Shown piece by piece: positions 34,085 to 46,035 of a stretch of DNA of 64,000 nucleotides (positions are counted from its first letter, which is position 1; each line of letters opens with the position of its first letter). This DNA is from Cliona cf. orientalis (taxonomy: Eukaryota; Porifera; Demospongiae; Clionaida; Clionaidae). Both the position numbers and the translations under genes were made by a program. The stretch is from contig OZ005689.1 in assembly GCA_963930775.1 (NCBI GenBank), positions 17,569,775 through 17,633,774 of the forward strand. The letters run 5' to 3'. The notes beneath the pieces were generated by a model. It was given only the letters and a program-made list of their open reading frames with translations, had not been told where the DNA came from and did no database searches.

Positions 34085-36700
34085 TGTACTAGCCTAGTGC
34101 GGGAGGCTCACCAGGTTTAATAAGGAAGAATGACAGCGGAAAAAGAAGACTCGAGGAGGACGTGTGAGCATAATGGGTGGGCTAAGGAAGAGAGGCAGAA
34201 AAATGATAATTGAGGGGGACGTATGAGTGTGCTGGTACGGTGGGCTACTAAGAAAGGCAAAAAAAAATGAAAAAAAAAATCGAGGGATGTGTGAAGATAC
34301 AGGGTGGGCTACTAGGTTAAGGAAGAGAGGCAAAAGCAGAAAATATCTGAGGGGGGCATGTGAGGATGATTCTGGGCAGGCTACTAGGTTAAGGAAGAGT
34401 GGCAAAAAGAAGGTTGAAGAGGGGACTGTGTGAGTGTACTGGGACCGTGGGCTACTGGTTAAAGAAGAGAGGCAAAAAATGAAAAAAGTCGACGGTACTG
34501 GGTGGGCTACTAGGTTAAGGAAGAGTGGCAAAAAAATGAAGAATTGAGGGGCTACTAGGTTACGGAAGAGAGGCAAAAAAAAGAGAGAAGATTCGAGGGG
34601 GACGTGTGAGGGTACTGGGCAGGCTACTAGGTTAAGGAAGAGTGGCAAAAAGAAGATTCATGGGGAATGTGTGAGGGTACTGGGCGGGCTACTAGATTAT
34701 GGAAGAGAAGTAAAAAGAAGAATCGAGGGATGTGCGAGAGTACTGGGTGGGCTACTAGGTTAAGGAAGAGAGGCAAAACAGAGAGAAGATTTGAGGGGGA
34801 CGTGTGAGGGTACTGGGCAGGCTACTAGGTTAGGAAGAGTGGCAAAGAAGATTTGAGAGGGGATGTGTGAGGGCTGGGACCATGGGCTACTAGGTTATGG
34901 AAGAGAGGCAAAACAGAGAGAAGATTTGAGGGGGACGTGTGAGGGTACTGGGCAGGCTACTAGGTTAGGAAGAGTGGCAAAGAAGATTTGAGAGGGGACG
35001 TGTGAGGGCTGGGACCATGGGCTACTAGGTTAAGGAAGAGTGGCAAAAAGAAGGTTGAAGAGGGGACTGTGTGAGTGTACTGGGACCGTGGGCTACTGGT
35101 TAAAGAAGAGAGGCAAAAAATGAAAAAAAGTCGACGGTACTGGGTGGGCCACTAGGTTAAGGAAGAGAGGCAAAAACAGAAAATATCTGAGGGGGGCATG
35201 TGAGGATGATTCTGGGCAGGCTACTAGGTTAAGGAAGAGTGGCAAAAAGAAGGTTGAAGAGGGGACTGTGTGAGTGTACTGGGACCGTGGGCTACTGGTT
35301 AAAGAAGAGAGGCAAAAAATGAAAAAAAGTCGACGGTACTGGGTGGGCTACTAGGTTAAGGAAGAGTGGCAAAAAAATGAAGAATTGAGGGGCTACTAGG
35401 TTACGGAAGAGAGGCAAAAAAAAGAGAGAAGATTCGAGGGGGACGTGTGAGGGTACTGGGCAGGCTACTAGGTTAAGGAAGAGTGGCAAAAAGAAGATTC
35501 ACGGGGAATGTGTGAGGGTACTGGGCGGGCTACTAGATTATGGAAGAGAAGTAAAAAAATAAAAAAAGAAGAATCGAGGGATGTGCGAGAGTACTGGGTG
35601 GGCTACTAGGTTAAGGAAGAGAGGCAAAACAGAGAGAAGATTTGAGGGGGACGTGTGAGGGTACTGGGCAGGCTACTAGGTTAGGAAGAGTGGCAAAGAA
35701 GATTTGAGAGGGGACGTGTGAGGGCTGGGACCATGGGCTACTAGGTTATGGAAGAGAGGCAAAACAGAGAGAAGATTTGAGGGGGACGTGTGAGGGTACT
35801 GGGCAGGCTACTAGGTTAGGAAGAGTGGCAAAGAAGATTTGAGAGGGGACGTGTGAGGGCTGGGACCATGGGCTACTAGGTTAAGGAAGAGTGGCAAAAA
35901 AATGAAGAATTGAGGGGCTACTAGATTAAGGAAGAGAGGCAAAAAAAAAAAAAAAGAGTCTAGGGACGTGTGAGGGTACTGGGTGGGCCACTATAGGTTA
36001 AGGAAGAGAGGCAAAAAAGAGAAGATTCGAGGGGGATGTGTGAGGGTACTGGGCGGGCTACTAGATTATGGAAGAGAAGGCAAAACAGAGAGAAGATTTG
36101 AGGGGGACGTGTGAGGGTACTGGGCAGGCTACTAGGTTAGGAAGAGTGGCAAAGAAGATTTGAGAGGGGACGTGTGAAAGCTGGGACCATGGGCTACTAG
36201 GTTAAGGAAGAGTGGCAAAAAAATGAAGAATTGAGGGGTTACTAGATTAAGGAAGAGAGGCAAAAAAAAAAAAAAGAGTCTAGTGACGTGTGAGGGTACT
36301 GGGTGGGCCACTAGGTTAAGGAAGAGAGGCAAAAAGAGAAGATTTGAGGGGGACGTGTGAGGGTACTGGGCAGGCTACTAGGTTAGGAAGAGTGGCAAAG
36401 AACATTTGAGAGGGGACGTGTGAGGGCTGGGACCATGGGCTACTAGGCTATGGAAGAGAGGCAAAACAGAGAGAAGATTTGAGGGGGACGTGTGAGGGTA
36501 CTGGGCAGGCTACTAGGTTAGGAAGAGTGGCAAAGAAGAGTTGAGAGGGGACGTGTGAGGGCTGGGACCATGGGCTACTAGGTTATGGAAGAGAGGCAAA
36601 AAAGGCGAAAAGGAGAAGTCGAGGGATGTGTGAGGGTATTGGGTGGGCTACGTAAACTAGGAAAAGTGGCAGAAAAAGGATGGATGTGTGAGTGTAAATA
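34085..36700. repeat. 2.6 kb minisatellite, GGGCTACTAGGTTAAGGAAG unit
   Basis: More than 30 irregular units of about 70-85 bases, each containing GCTACTAGGTTAAGGAAGAG, TGGCAAAAA, a variable A/G stretch, GAGGGGGACGTGTGAG and GTACTGGG. Variant units recur in order with a period of about 840 bases (for example 34337 and 35177), a higher-order repeat. The long minus-strand frames with PLFLNLVA repeats are products of the array and not genes. The same unit forms the array at 61066-61915, and the sequence ahead of both arrays is shared. Confidence 0.9.
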
Positions 36701-37734
36701 AAACAAACAGACGAAGCAAAGTTGAATGTGGGAGTATTTTAGTATGCTACAGCAAGAGAGATCAGGTGTAGGCAAAGGTAAATGGGATAGATTCACTGAC
36801 ATACAATGGTCATACTGGAATAATGATACTGCATACTTGTCAAACCTTACTTGTATACACAAATCAATGAAGATACATGTAGTCTCTCTGGGGCTCCAGA
36901 TACGTTAGTTGATACTTCTTTTGTACTAATATAGCCTTGTGATAATCCGTAGTGTCCCGGATGGCGCTTAATCAGCCTGTATAGGTGCTTAGCTGGGATA
37001 TAACTGCGATCTTTGTATAGAAGCTGCAATATTGACCCCATGGGAACTTACCTGGCCATGGAGTGGGCGCTTGCCTGCATGGGACTGGAAATGAGTCGAC
37101 AGTTGCCCCAATTACTCAAAGCACACCTGACTCTCAAATCAGCAGGAATAGCCAATCAGCTAAAGGATCGCTCTGTGACATGCACTTACGTGGAGTATAA
37201 AACTATCAGTTATAGCTACTAAAAGACAGAACATAAATAGTAATATTTTATTTATACCTAGCTGCTACATGTGTATAATAATTATTCCTCTTCATGATTT
37301 TATGTACGATGTCATGCATCTCTTACAGTGGTGTATCTAAGGCAGGGCTCCGCTAAATAATCAAAGTGCCCACCCTACTCCTCGGGCCTAAAACTTGAAG
37401 TTAAACCGGCATAAATTTGCCTGTTTTTTTACACTTCAGCCTCTTAGCATTGAAAGAAGCACTTAGACCGAAAGTGGATTTAGAGCATATTTCTGATGTG
37501 TTGAAGTAATAATTCCACCATGATTCCACTGAAGGATCACAGTCTTTTGTTTGCAGATATTAAAAGTACACTACAATGTACTGCCCAGCAGAATACACTA
37601 CTCAGCTGGCCCCACTAACAAATTCTCTAGATACGCAAGTACTAGTGTTAATTGTGCATGTTTTCTAATAGGTGGGTGGTGGGTGGGGAAGTCTTTTTAT
37701 GTAGGTATAGGGGCTGGTGTGTAGCATTACTAGA
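36701..37734. other. Intron; no gene seen
   Basis: Sequence between two minisatellites. Short open frames on both strands have no recognisable motif. 37330-37640 is AT-rich without visible repeats. Confidence 0.4.
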
Positions 37735-38225
37735 GATGTACATTGTGTATTGTGTAGCACTGTGTAGTAATAGAGATGTATTGTGTAGCACTGTGTAGTA
37801 ATCGAGATGTATGGTGTAGCACCCGCGTAGCAATAGAGATGTATGGTGTAGCACCTTGTAGTAATAGAGATGTAGCTATTATGTACGTAGCACCGTGTAG
37901 TAATAGAGATGTATGGTGTAGCACCCGCGTAGCAACAGAGACGTATGGTGTAGCACCCGCGTAGCAATAGAGATGTATGGTGTAGCACTGTCTAGGTAGT
38001 AATAGAGGTGTATGGTGTAGCACCCACGTAGCAATAGAGATGTATGGTGTAAAACTGTGTAGTAATAGAGATGTATGGTGTAGCACCCGCGTAGCAATAG
38101 AGATGTATTGTGTAGCACTGTGTACTAATAGAGGTGTATGGTGTAGCACTGTGTAGCAATAGAGATGTATGGTGTAGCACTGTGTAGGTAGTAATAGAGA
38201 TGTATTGTGTAGCTGGTGTAGCACT
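37735..38225. repeat. 0.5 kb minisatellite, TAGTAATAGAGATGTATGGTG unit
   Basis: About 15 units of 31-35 bases alternating GTAGCACTGTGTAGTAATAG and GTAGCACCCGCGTAGCAATAG variants. The minus frames of up to 175 codons (CYTIHLYYYT-type repeats) come from the array. It lies within the 11.7 kb intron of the receptor gene. Confidence 0.9.
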
Positions 38226-38399
38226 ACCTTTTGTAGGGTATCACGTGACCCAACCAATCAGATCCTTACTTTGATAGGTAGTCATATGACCCTATTTGGT
38301 GGCTGTTGACCAATAGCGTTGACTCTTTAATAGGAGCTGCGGGATACCTCCTGATACGCCATTTTTGTCATATAATGCGCATGCTCATAATATGTTGCC

Positions 38400-38790
38400 A
38401 TGGTGAAGCATGTGACTGTAGTCAGTGGCGCGGCACCGCGCGCTCGCTCTAGCCAAGCTAGCGCCTATAGCTTAGCCATAGCTAAGCGCCAGGCTCTTCC
38501 GTGCGAGCTAGCTAGGCCAGTGTGAGCGCGATATAGCGAACCCTCGAGCGAACCTAGCTAGAGGCTGAGTGCTGTGCTGGGATATGGAAACTCGAGGCCT
38601 CAACGTACGGGAGCGGCACGCCAGGCCCTTATCAGTCGGCATAACAGCCAGCTCAGCAGTGACAGATAGTCGATAAAATAAATGATAGCTACTAGAGTCT
38701 CATAGCTACCTGGCCGCCTGAAACAGCCTTCTTTGGCATCTATGCTTTATCGAGTTAACGAGGGGCATGGCTACTACTTTGCGCACGCGC
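38400..38790. repeat. Dispersed repeat, inverse copy of 16480-16830
   Basis: Matches the reverse complement of the block at 16.5-16.8 kb. CpG-rich. It lies just ahead of the THAP-containing frame. Confidence 0.6.
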
Positions 38791-38989
38791 GAACTCACCT
38801 CACATCTTCTACATAGACCTTTTCAGCGCACGTGCACGGAGGAATGTTAATTAAAGTATACTACTAGACATATACAACGCGTAAACGAATCATCCGGAAG
38901 TGCCCGCCTACTGGTGGGCAAGGATTGAGCCCTTTTCTTGCTCAGCTGGTCCGTGTTTATCTGGATCGTGTGGGTTTTCATGAACTGTG

Positions 38990-39170
38990 ATGGTCAACGC
39001 TTACTGTGATGTTGGATGCAACAGCAGGGTGGGCAAGGAAGCTGGTCTGCGTTTCTTTCACCTCCCACTAAACAGAAAAAGAGCGGTGTGAAAAGTGGAC
39101 AGCAGCCTTGAGAGGAAAAACTGGGCGCCAAACGAGCATACTCGTGTATGTAACATAGACTTTACTACTG
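38990..39170 (+). pseudogene. Decayed THAP-type zinc-finger exon of a DNA transposon
   Basis: From ATG at 38990 the frame reads a THAP-like N-terminus: CDVGCNSR (C-x3-C), a basic-hydrophobic stretch GLRFFHLPLNRKRAV, then NWAPNEHTRVCNIDF and a possible donor GTAAGG at 39171. A TGA occurs where THAP domains carry a conserved Trp, and the C-x-x-H ligand pair reads C-N-I-D, so both the frame and a zinc ligand are lost. A transposase-like fragment lies downstream at 41430. A CCGGAAGT word sits about 95 bases ahead of the ATG. Confidence 0.65.
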
Positions 39171-41429
39171 GTAAGGACGTCTGAGTGTGCTGCGAGATCA
39201 AAAATGAGTGGTAACAGTCAGATCGCCAGCGTACCGGAAGCCCATACGTACAATACATTTTTATTTGCAGCGAACGTGACGCGGGCGTGCACGGACTCCG
39301 TATACTATGAAACTGTTTTGGCTCGTAATTCTCCAGAAAGAGTTGAAAGAAGTCTCCCAGTCGAGAAATGAAGTATTTTCAGGCAAGGGTATATACTCCA
39401 GCAAACGTGGAGATCGTAGCTTGTGTAATAGCTGAGTTTAGATAGAGGCTCGCGTCGGTAATGCCTCTCTGTTATGGTGGGCCATTTGCTGAGGGCAGTT
39501 GCTGTGGATCTAGAATAGGTATCAAATTGTGCTAACGTAAGTCTAGTTCAAGTACAAACATTGAAATCTACTGATCCATATCCACTTTCTTGAAAATTTA
39601 GTCATTAATATTGATATAAATTTGACTGTGGTTAGTGCGGTAAACTATTTATTTTGCTGAATTTTACCTGTAGAAAGTGACACAGACTACTGTACATACA
39701 CAACATGGCATTGACAATCCATTATGCTGACAGTTGGCCTTACTCTGTGTCTTATTAAACTATTGGCAACTGTACGAATTGATACACACCGGCCTGGCAC
39801 AGCTACATGTGTAGTGAACATAATGTAGGCCTACAGTGACAATGGTTGACGAGTTGTGATCTCCCCACTCAATTATGAGTCCCAGAATGTTTATTATTAA
39901 ATAATAAATTATTACACCCATGATATTATTGTTATTTTGTGCTTGTATTATCAATTATTGAACGACATCAAATTGGGTACACAAACATACTCAACTCCAG
40001 CTAGTAAATGTAAGATGATACAGCTACCACTAGAGGTGGCACCAGCTATATTCTCACAGCACACCAGGTGAATCTGATAAGCCAGAGTTTCATCATGATC
40101 AGCACGTAAACCAGGAACAATACTTCAACTCTAGCCGCACACGTCCGTATCACCAGAAGTTTAATAAGACTGCTCAATCTCGGGATCAGTAGGCTTCACC
40201 GCCTCAGCTCCTCTTAATATATCTTGGCTTTCATTAGCACACACATCTCACTATTATTAGTCTGAGATATAACTTAAGTGACTGGTCACATTCCGCATTA
40301 CTGTTCACTGTAGATGGTTGTATCTTCATCAAACATGGTGGGCAACAATTGGAGTCCAATCACCACAATAAAGATTGACAGGTAGGTAACCATGTAAAAT
40401 TTCTCCCACCGCTGTCACTGTTAAGAGCCTCCACCTCCTTTAGTAGTTCCACACTAGGGGTAGAAGCTAGTCAGAAGCTCACCATGGCTGAAAACCGAGA
40501 GTACAGATGCCCAGAGAGGGATTTAATTCTCAGTGATGTCCAACACAATTTCTGAGGTAAAACACCTGCTTTTAGCATAGATACGAGTGAACGAGGTGAA
40601 ATCATAGCTTCTAAAGGGCCAACTAATCCCCATCAACATCAACAGCTAAAACTGATATGCAGTGCATGCCTACCACCTACATCCTAGTGAAACACAGATA
40701 ACTGCCATATGAACGATACATAAACTGGAATGTGTCGCCTCAAATCTTGGGCCATTTTCTGAGGGCACTTGCAATGAGACCAGCAGTTGGAGAATTGTTA
40801 GAGGACACCCTAAGCTACATTTTGATACCAAAAGTAGCTGTGTCCCATACAGTATGTGCATGCCATAAGGCCACAAACATCAGAGATGAGAAGCCATCTT
40901 ACGCGCCTGACACAAACAAACGCATTTCAGGGACAACCTGATCAATATCTGGAATAAAACTTATGATGTACTTATATTCTTACCTGTCATCCATCATAAG
41001 GAGCCGTAGCCGAGATTAGAAACGGTCATTCGCGAGTGGCAGAACTGGCCAAACACTCTCACCTCCATTGTCTTCTTGAGCAACCCCAAACGCTTCCGCG
41101 TGACGTCACGTTGAAAATAAAATTCCGGATGTTGGTACGCTGGCGATCTGACTGGTAAAGTCATGGGAAGGGGTGTTCTTCCATATCTCAGCCAATCATA
41201 GCTACCTTCCATGTTTTGTAAGAAAAGGAAAAGGGAGCAAATCATGTTTAATGTTAAACTCTATTTGTGTTACAGTGAGTGATGGGGGGAGGGGGCCTGA
41301 ACTCAACATCTGCATGTTTGAAGATGCTCCCCATGACTCAGGGATATGTGCCTTTCAAGGTGTTGGGGAGGGAGGGTGTCAGATAAGATACCAACACAAG
41401 AGATCATTTTCTCTCTCTCTCTCTCTTAG
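39171..41429. other. Interior of the THAP/DDE transposon remnant
   Basis: The block GTCAGATCGCCAGCGTACC at about 39219 recurs inverted near 41131-41152, next to a CRE-like GTGACGTCAC. The 84-codon minus frame at 40994-41245 (EFYFQRDVTRKRLGLL) and the plus frame at 40732-40941 are not recognised. Otherwise AT-rich with a TTATTATTAAATAATAA palindrome near 39890. Confidence 0.4.
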
Positions 41430-41501
41430 AACCTGGAGATGCAATCCTCGCAGACCAAGGTTTCACAATTCAAGTTGGAACGTCCCAACAGCTATCCAGG
41501 G
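41430..41501 (+). pseudogene. DDE transposase fragment (THAP-associated type)
   Basis: After a CT-rich acceptor (TCTCTCTCTTAG) the frame reads PGDAILADQGFTIQVGTSQQ. The G-D-x-x-L-A-D-x-G-F pattern is the second catalytic Asp region of DDE_4-type transposases found with THAP fingers. The frame is cut at 41502 by a MITE. With the THAP exon at 38990 on the same strand it suggests one dead transposon of about 2.5 kb. Confidence 0.6.
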
Positions 41502-41845
41502 CATAGGCGTAGGAACCGGGGGGGCCATGGGGGCCATGGCCCCCCCAACCATCTGACTGGCTACTGGCCAGAGAGCCCAAGATATGGCCTATGATTGTAT
41601 CAACAGATACTTCAGCAAAGGCACGGGCCTATTAAACTGAGTCAACATATAAATAAACAGCTTGAGTGTGCTCTGCTTGACTTACTGTTCATTCTACAGC
41701 CAGAAAACCTCAGTCTTGCCTCGCTGTCACACAGCCTTGTCGATGCGAAGTGGGCGTGGTTTGAACAAAATGTGGGCGTGGTCAAAAAGTTCGCGCGCAG
41801 GTATTGTTTGGCCCCCCTAACCTCAAATATGTTCCTACGCCTATG
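41502..41845. mobile_element. 344 bp MITE, GGCGTAGGAAC TIR, 5-bp target duplication
   Basis: Starts CATAGGCGTAGGAACCGGG and ends ATGTTCCTACGCCTATG, flanked by CAGGG at 41497-41501 and 41846-41850. It interrupts the DDE transposase fragment, so it is younger than that transposon. Confidence 0.85.
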
Positions 41846-42105
41846 CAGGGTGCGTATCCATGTCGAGTTAATTAGTGATTGGCTTAATTAATAAAGAATA
41901 AGGGACAAAATACTCAAAGGGAGCCTTACCCCGGATCAGCTAGTGATGTTGTTAACATAGATGAAATTCATACTATTTGTGGTGCATTGACAAAATTATA
42001 TATGTTATTTATGCAATAGTAGTGTGTCTAATTGTTATGTATGCAAACCATCTTCTTATTGATGTCCATCAGTGGTGTCTACATGTAGGCCTACATGTAC
42101 TTCAA

Positions 42106-42476
42106 CAGGGGCGTAGCCAGGATTCTGAGTATGGGGGGGCTTGACAGTGCGCGAAGCGTGCGAAAAAATTTCTCTTTGGCCACGCCCATTAATTAGGATC
42201 ACGTGATCACACTATTGACTATTGAACTTCGACCTCTATGCTAAAGTATAGTATAAGCTTGCGCGAGTTCTTAGACACCGCCGTGCTTTAAGCGCTGAAA
42301 GGTATGGATTTCTACAGCTGAAATGGATTGTTAAGATGTAAGTTAGAGCAGTACAATGCAGTATTCGTAGAGTACTTACTGCAAAGAAGCTAATGTTAAC
42401 TGTTGCCACGCCCACTATGGCTGATGACAAAGGGGGGGCTCGAGCCCCCAAAGCCCCCCCTCTGCCTACGCCACTG
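42106..42476. mobile_element. 371 bp MITE, GGCGTAGCCAG TIR
   Basis: Starts CAGGGGCGTAGCCAGGATT and ends TCTGCCTACGCCACTG. The flanking repeat is CTTCAA (6 bases; 42100-42105 and 42477-42482). Same family as 1-57 and 53071. Confidence 0.8.
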
Positions 42477-42482
42477 CTTCAA

Positions 42483-43312
42483 TGTACAGTAGAGGTTGTC
42501 TTATGCATGTGGTTATGGAGATCCATCACTACTGCACGCATCGATCATGATATGATGTAGTAGTACGGGGGCAGTTTCACCAGTGAGAATGTGGATTGGG
42601 TATGTTTCACACAAGTCAAGTTTCTCTCACATCATTTGGCAAGAATATCATCCCTCCTTATTCTTTCAATCTGCATACCCTTTGGTGTACATGTAAGTTG
42701 TGTTACTTTTTGCCCCTGGACTTAGTAGTCCCTCTCCTAAGCTGTGGAGAGCAAGTAGAGGATCATTAAGTATGTTCTTGACACAGAAAATGAACAACTT
42801 ACCCTGTCATACAGGTACAATGAGCAGCAATGACACGTCCATCGTGTTGAACACAAGTCCAAGCTTGGTGTGCTTTAATAGGGGAATTATGGCTGGGGGT
42901 TGGCTCTAGACAGAAAACGCCTTACTGACAACCCATACTCTCACTCCACGCGCATATCCACTCTTAAAAAATAATTATTAGCTTCCATAATGGAATTTGT
43001 AGTAGCTGCTGATGTGTGTATATCTGAATAAAATATAGCCATATAGATATGGACGCGGATATTCAACAGGAGGCTACGAGATCATATCATCAATGAACCT
43101 AGAGTAAGGGTCAGCTAGGTCCATCATGGCCAGCTTGGCTTCTCTGGTAACAAGCGATAGAGAGCATACGTACTCCATGGCTAGTCCAAGTTGCCCACCA
43201 GGGGGGGGAGACTTCCGGTTCCGCCGTTTACGTGTAATTAACATTCCTCAATATGCGCGGCTGAAAAGGTCTATAATTATATTTACTGTATTTGCAATAA
43301 AAAAGAGCAGAA
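42483..43312. other. Intron; no gene seen
   Basis: No motif, repeat or splice-bounded frame recognised, apart from a short G run near 43201. Confidence 0.4.
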
Positions 43313-43700
43313 ACAAGTATAAAAAATAATTGAATAAAATTTAAGGATGAAGTAGGGATGGCAATGCCAAAAAGTATACAAACAGGGATAAGAGACAATC
43401 ACAACCACTACACATCCCTACGCTTGCTTTTTGAGTAGCATGGGAATCATAAATATTAAAACTGACTGACAGGGAGAACATGAATTTTTTCCACATGCAA
43501 ATCAAGAACACTCCAAGGATAGCATGCCTTGAACAAGTCAACATCAATAGGTCTGTATTAATAATCGAGAAAAGCAAGCGTAGGGATGTATAGTGGTTGT
43601 GATTATCTCTTATCCCTACAAATCTTGTTTGTATACTTTTTGGCATTGCCACCCCTACTTCATCCTTAAATTTTATTCAATTATTTTTTATACTTGTAAT
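43313..43700. mobile_element. MITE with long inverted arms (GTAGGGATGGCAATGCC)
   Basis: Second copy of the 16060-16427 family. Arms start ACAAGTATAAAAAATAATTG and run through GATGAAGTAGGGATGGCAAT to CACTACACATCCCTACGC before the loop, and return in reverse. The pairing is nearly perfect for over 100 bases. Confidence 0.8.
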
Positions 43701-43995
43701 AATTAACGAAGAGTTTGGGAGTGCCTGATCATCAGTGCTCTTTTGAAAGCAGAGCCCCGCTTTATTCTCCAGCCCAATATTGTTACATTACACATTTAGC
43801 TGGCCTGAGTATGAGCTCAATAGCTGCAAATCTAACTTACAGTTAGTTTTTTCATCGAGAAACTCATGATAGCAGCCACGATCGTGCAAAAATGGGCGTG
43901 GTTTTACACATTTTGCGTGCAATTGTAAATGTGTATTCAGCTCCCCCACTGCACTAGCACTGTAGTACGCCTACGTGAGTTGAGCATCCACTTAC

Positions 43996-44376
43996 CTATG
44001 ACAAAGAGTGTCATTGGAGGACTAGAAATGTCATTGAGAACTTCACCACAGGCAACTTGTGTACCATTAATGATATCAACTGAAGTTGATAAATCAATAG
44101 AAAGTGTAAAAGTTCTTGCATCTATCAGCACTCTGATTAGTCCAGGGAAGCCAGCATCTTGGTTGGCTCTTGGAGTACCAATATCATTCGGGATGCCAAA
44201 TGTGTATAGTGGAGTTCCATTCGCAGTCCATCGCACAGCTATACGATCTTCAGATGTCTCATTCCGAATGCATGTGAACACAACTCTATCTCCAGGGCAA
44301 GGATTATCCTGACGAATTCCCTGTCGTTTAGCTTCACTTGTAAATACTCGAGACAATATAGTATAAGAGCCAGCAC
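43996..44376 (-). CDS. Receptor gene, Ig-like exon
   Basis: Minus-strand exon of 381 nt (127 residues), acceptor GGTAATAATAG and donor GTAAGTGG, phase 1 both sides. It shows the Ig pattern: NPCPGDRVVFTC (first Cys), VRWTANGTPLYTF (core Trp), and NGTQVACGEVLND (second Cys) near the end. Sequons NET and NGT suggest glycosylation. Alternatively the frame may continue upstream without an intron through hydrophobic TCIPIIFMVIIG, but that stretch looks like a translated intron end. It joins in frame to 32290 (phase 1). Confidence 0.8.
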
Positions 44377-44448
44377 CTATTATTACCATAAATATTATTG
44401 GAATGCATGTCATCAAGGGAGATTGAATATCATGTCCATGTTTAATAC

Positions 44449-44509
44449 CATTGGATGTAGGTAAGCTTGTTAGAAGACATCCACACCACAATGGCAGTAA
44501 TCTTGTAGC
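44449..44509 (-). CDS. Receptor gene, probable signal-peptide exon (partial)
   Basis: Minus strand, acceptor ATTCCTTAG, 61 nt, donor GTATTAAAC in phase 1, matching the Ig exon 72 bases on. It encodes ATRLLPLWCGCLLTSLPTSN, with the basic-hydrophobic-polar order of a signal peptide. No ATG is in frame before the acceptor, so the initiator would be in an upstream exon that I could not place. Confidence 0.45.
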
Positions 44510-45650
44510 CTAAGGAATATTAGTATCTACCATAATTTTGTGACGTATAACAATAATATAGATCTATGTGGATTCCATTCTACCTGCACTAAAATTAATG
44601 TTTCTGAAATACAAAGGTAGCTGGCTGCATGGAGTTGTTTTGTCCAGCGAAAATTTAAAATATATATACAGTAGCTAGTTCACATACATAGATATTCATA
44701 CCTCAGGTTGTATACATTCAATATACCCACCTCAGCTACAGGCTGTGGCTCTCAAGTGCTTAATGGAGGCTTTCAGTTTATAGTGACATATAGCCAGACA
44801 CATGCCCTTTGATGCAGTCTTTCCCCTCAATACTGTAAGCACCACGTGTATCGGGTACATCGAATTTTCTCCAGATACCAGTTATAATTAAACAAGCATA
44901 CAAGTGAGATTGAGGCACATTCTTCATATAATCACATATCATTGTTCTATACAGTTGCAGCCTTGCTACATGATACCCAGTCATGCATGCAACGCTATAC
45001 AGTGGTGAGGGTTCTGCACTCCAGTGCCTTCATCTTCACTCCGAATTATTAATTACCACTACTGAGCTTCAAACATTATAATATTAAGACATTAAGGAAG
45101 CTTTAATACTGTTATATTTCACAGCCATATTATCTCCAAGTGTCCCTGTCGCTGTGATATTTATTCTGGCTCATTTTTGTTATACTACATGCAGCATTGA
45201 TGAACTTACTGAAGTATTCATAGCTCTTTAGAACGTCTTCGAATAAGCTCTACATACATGTACGGATACACTGATCTTTCCCTATTATGCCTGCTGTCAG
45301 GCTGCACCAATGACTAAGCACACCTACGCACTAGTTGATCTCGCTATGGCCAAAATTAATTATACAAGCAGTGTTCAGGTGGCAGCCAAGGGGGAGCACA
45401 ATTGAGGAAGTTGTCTTGTGTGACCACATGTGCATGACGCACTAACGGTATACACAATGAAGACTTTATACCAACAGGGCATGTAATAGCAGCATAATAC
45501 TATACTATAAGAGCACTGACAAACACCTGAATGATAATCAATACTTCAAACGTAATATTACATGTAGGTATTAATGCTGAGAGTGATAGAGTGCTAGGGA
45601 AAAGGTAGCAATTCATGATCAACAGCCATGAAAGTTGCCAACAATAATAA
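44510..45650. other. No gene seen upstream of the receptor
   Basis: Contains a remnant similar to 26100-26330 (about 44740-45010). The first receptor exon and promoter should lie here or beyond, but no convincing ATG exon or promoter element was found. Confidence 0.4.
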
Positions 45651-46035
45651 TGTGACCTGCTCTGAGAAAAGGGACCACTTGGGATATTTTATAAGAATTG
45701 AAGTTTCAGCAAGGATTGATAGCTGATCTGTGTGTGCTGAATCCAATGGTGCGAGTTTCATGATACACGCAGGTAGATATACAGGTATTTGATTTTCGGA
45801 AAATGCGCATATTTAATTTTGTATTAAATTGTATGTGCCTGAGCAATTGTTTGCGCCCATAACGATAGTTTACATATAATATTATTGCAACTACATAAAC
45901 ATAGCATATCAATATGAAGCAAAAATCCTATATTTTCTGGTAGACTGAAAAACAGAAAAATGTTTTCCCTACATTTTAGCTATTATTAGAATGAAATTTT
46001 ATCCTGAGTTGTCCCTTTTCTCAGAACAGGTCACA
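45651..46035. mobile_element. 385 bp MITE, TGTGACCTG ends
   Basis: Starts TGTGACCTGCTCTGAGAAAA and ends in the reverse complement form TTTTCTCAGAACAGGTCACA, with GGGACCACTTGGGAT mirrored as ATCCTGAGTTGTCCC. No coding frame; the target duplication is unclear. Confidence 0.75.

Noticed and set aside
34094-34648. Long minus-strand frame with repeated PLFLNLVA-type peptides
   Set aside because: It lies wholly within the minisatellite; the peptide repeat follows the DNA repeat and frames break where unit length changes.
37735-38225. CRISPR-like repeat-spacer structure with 31-35 base units
   Set aside because: The units are contiguous with no unique spacers; a minisatellite.
37730-38257. 175-codon minus frame rich in TIHLYYYT-like repeats
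   Set aside because: It is an artefact of the 31-35 base minisatellite at 37735-38225; all three minus frames show similar repeats.
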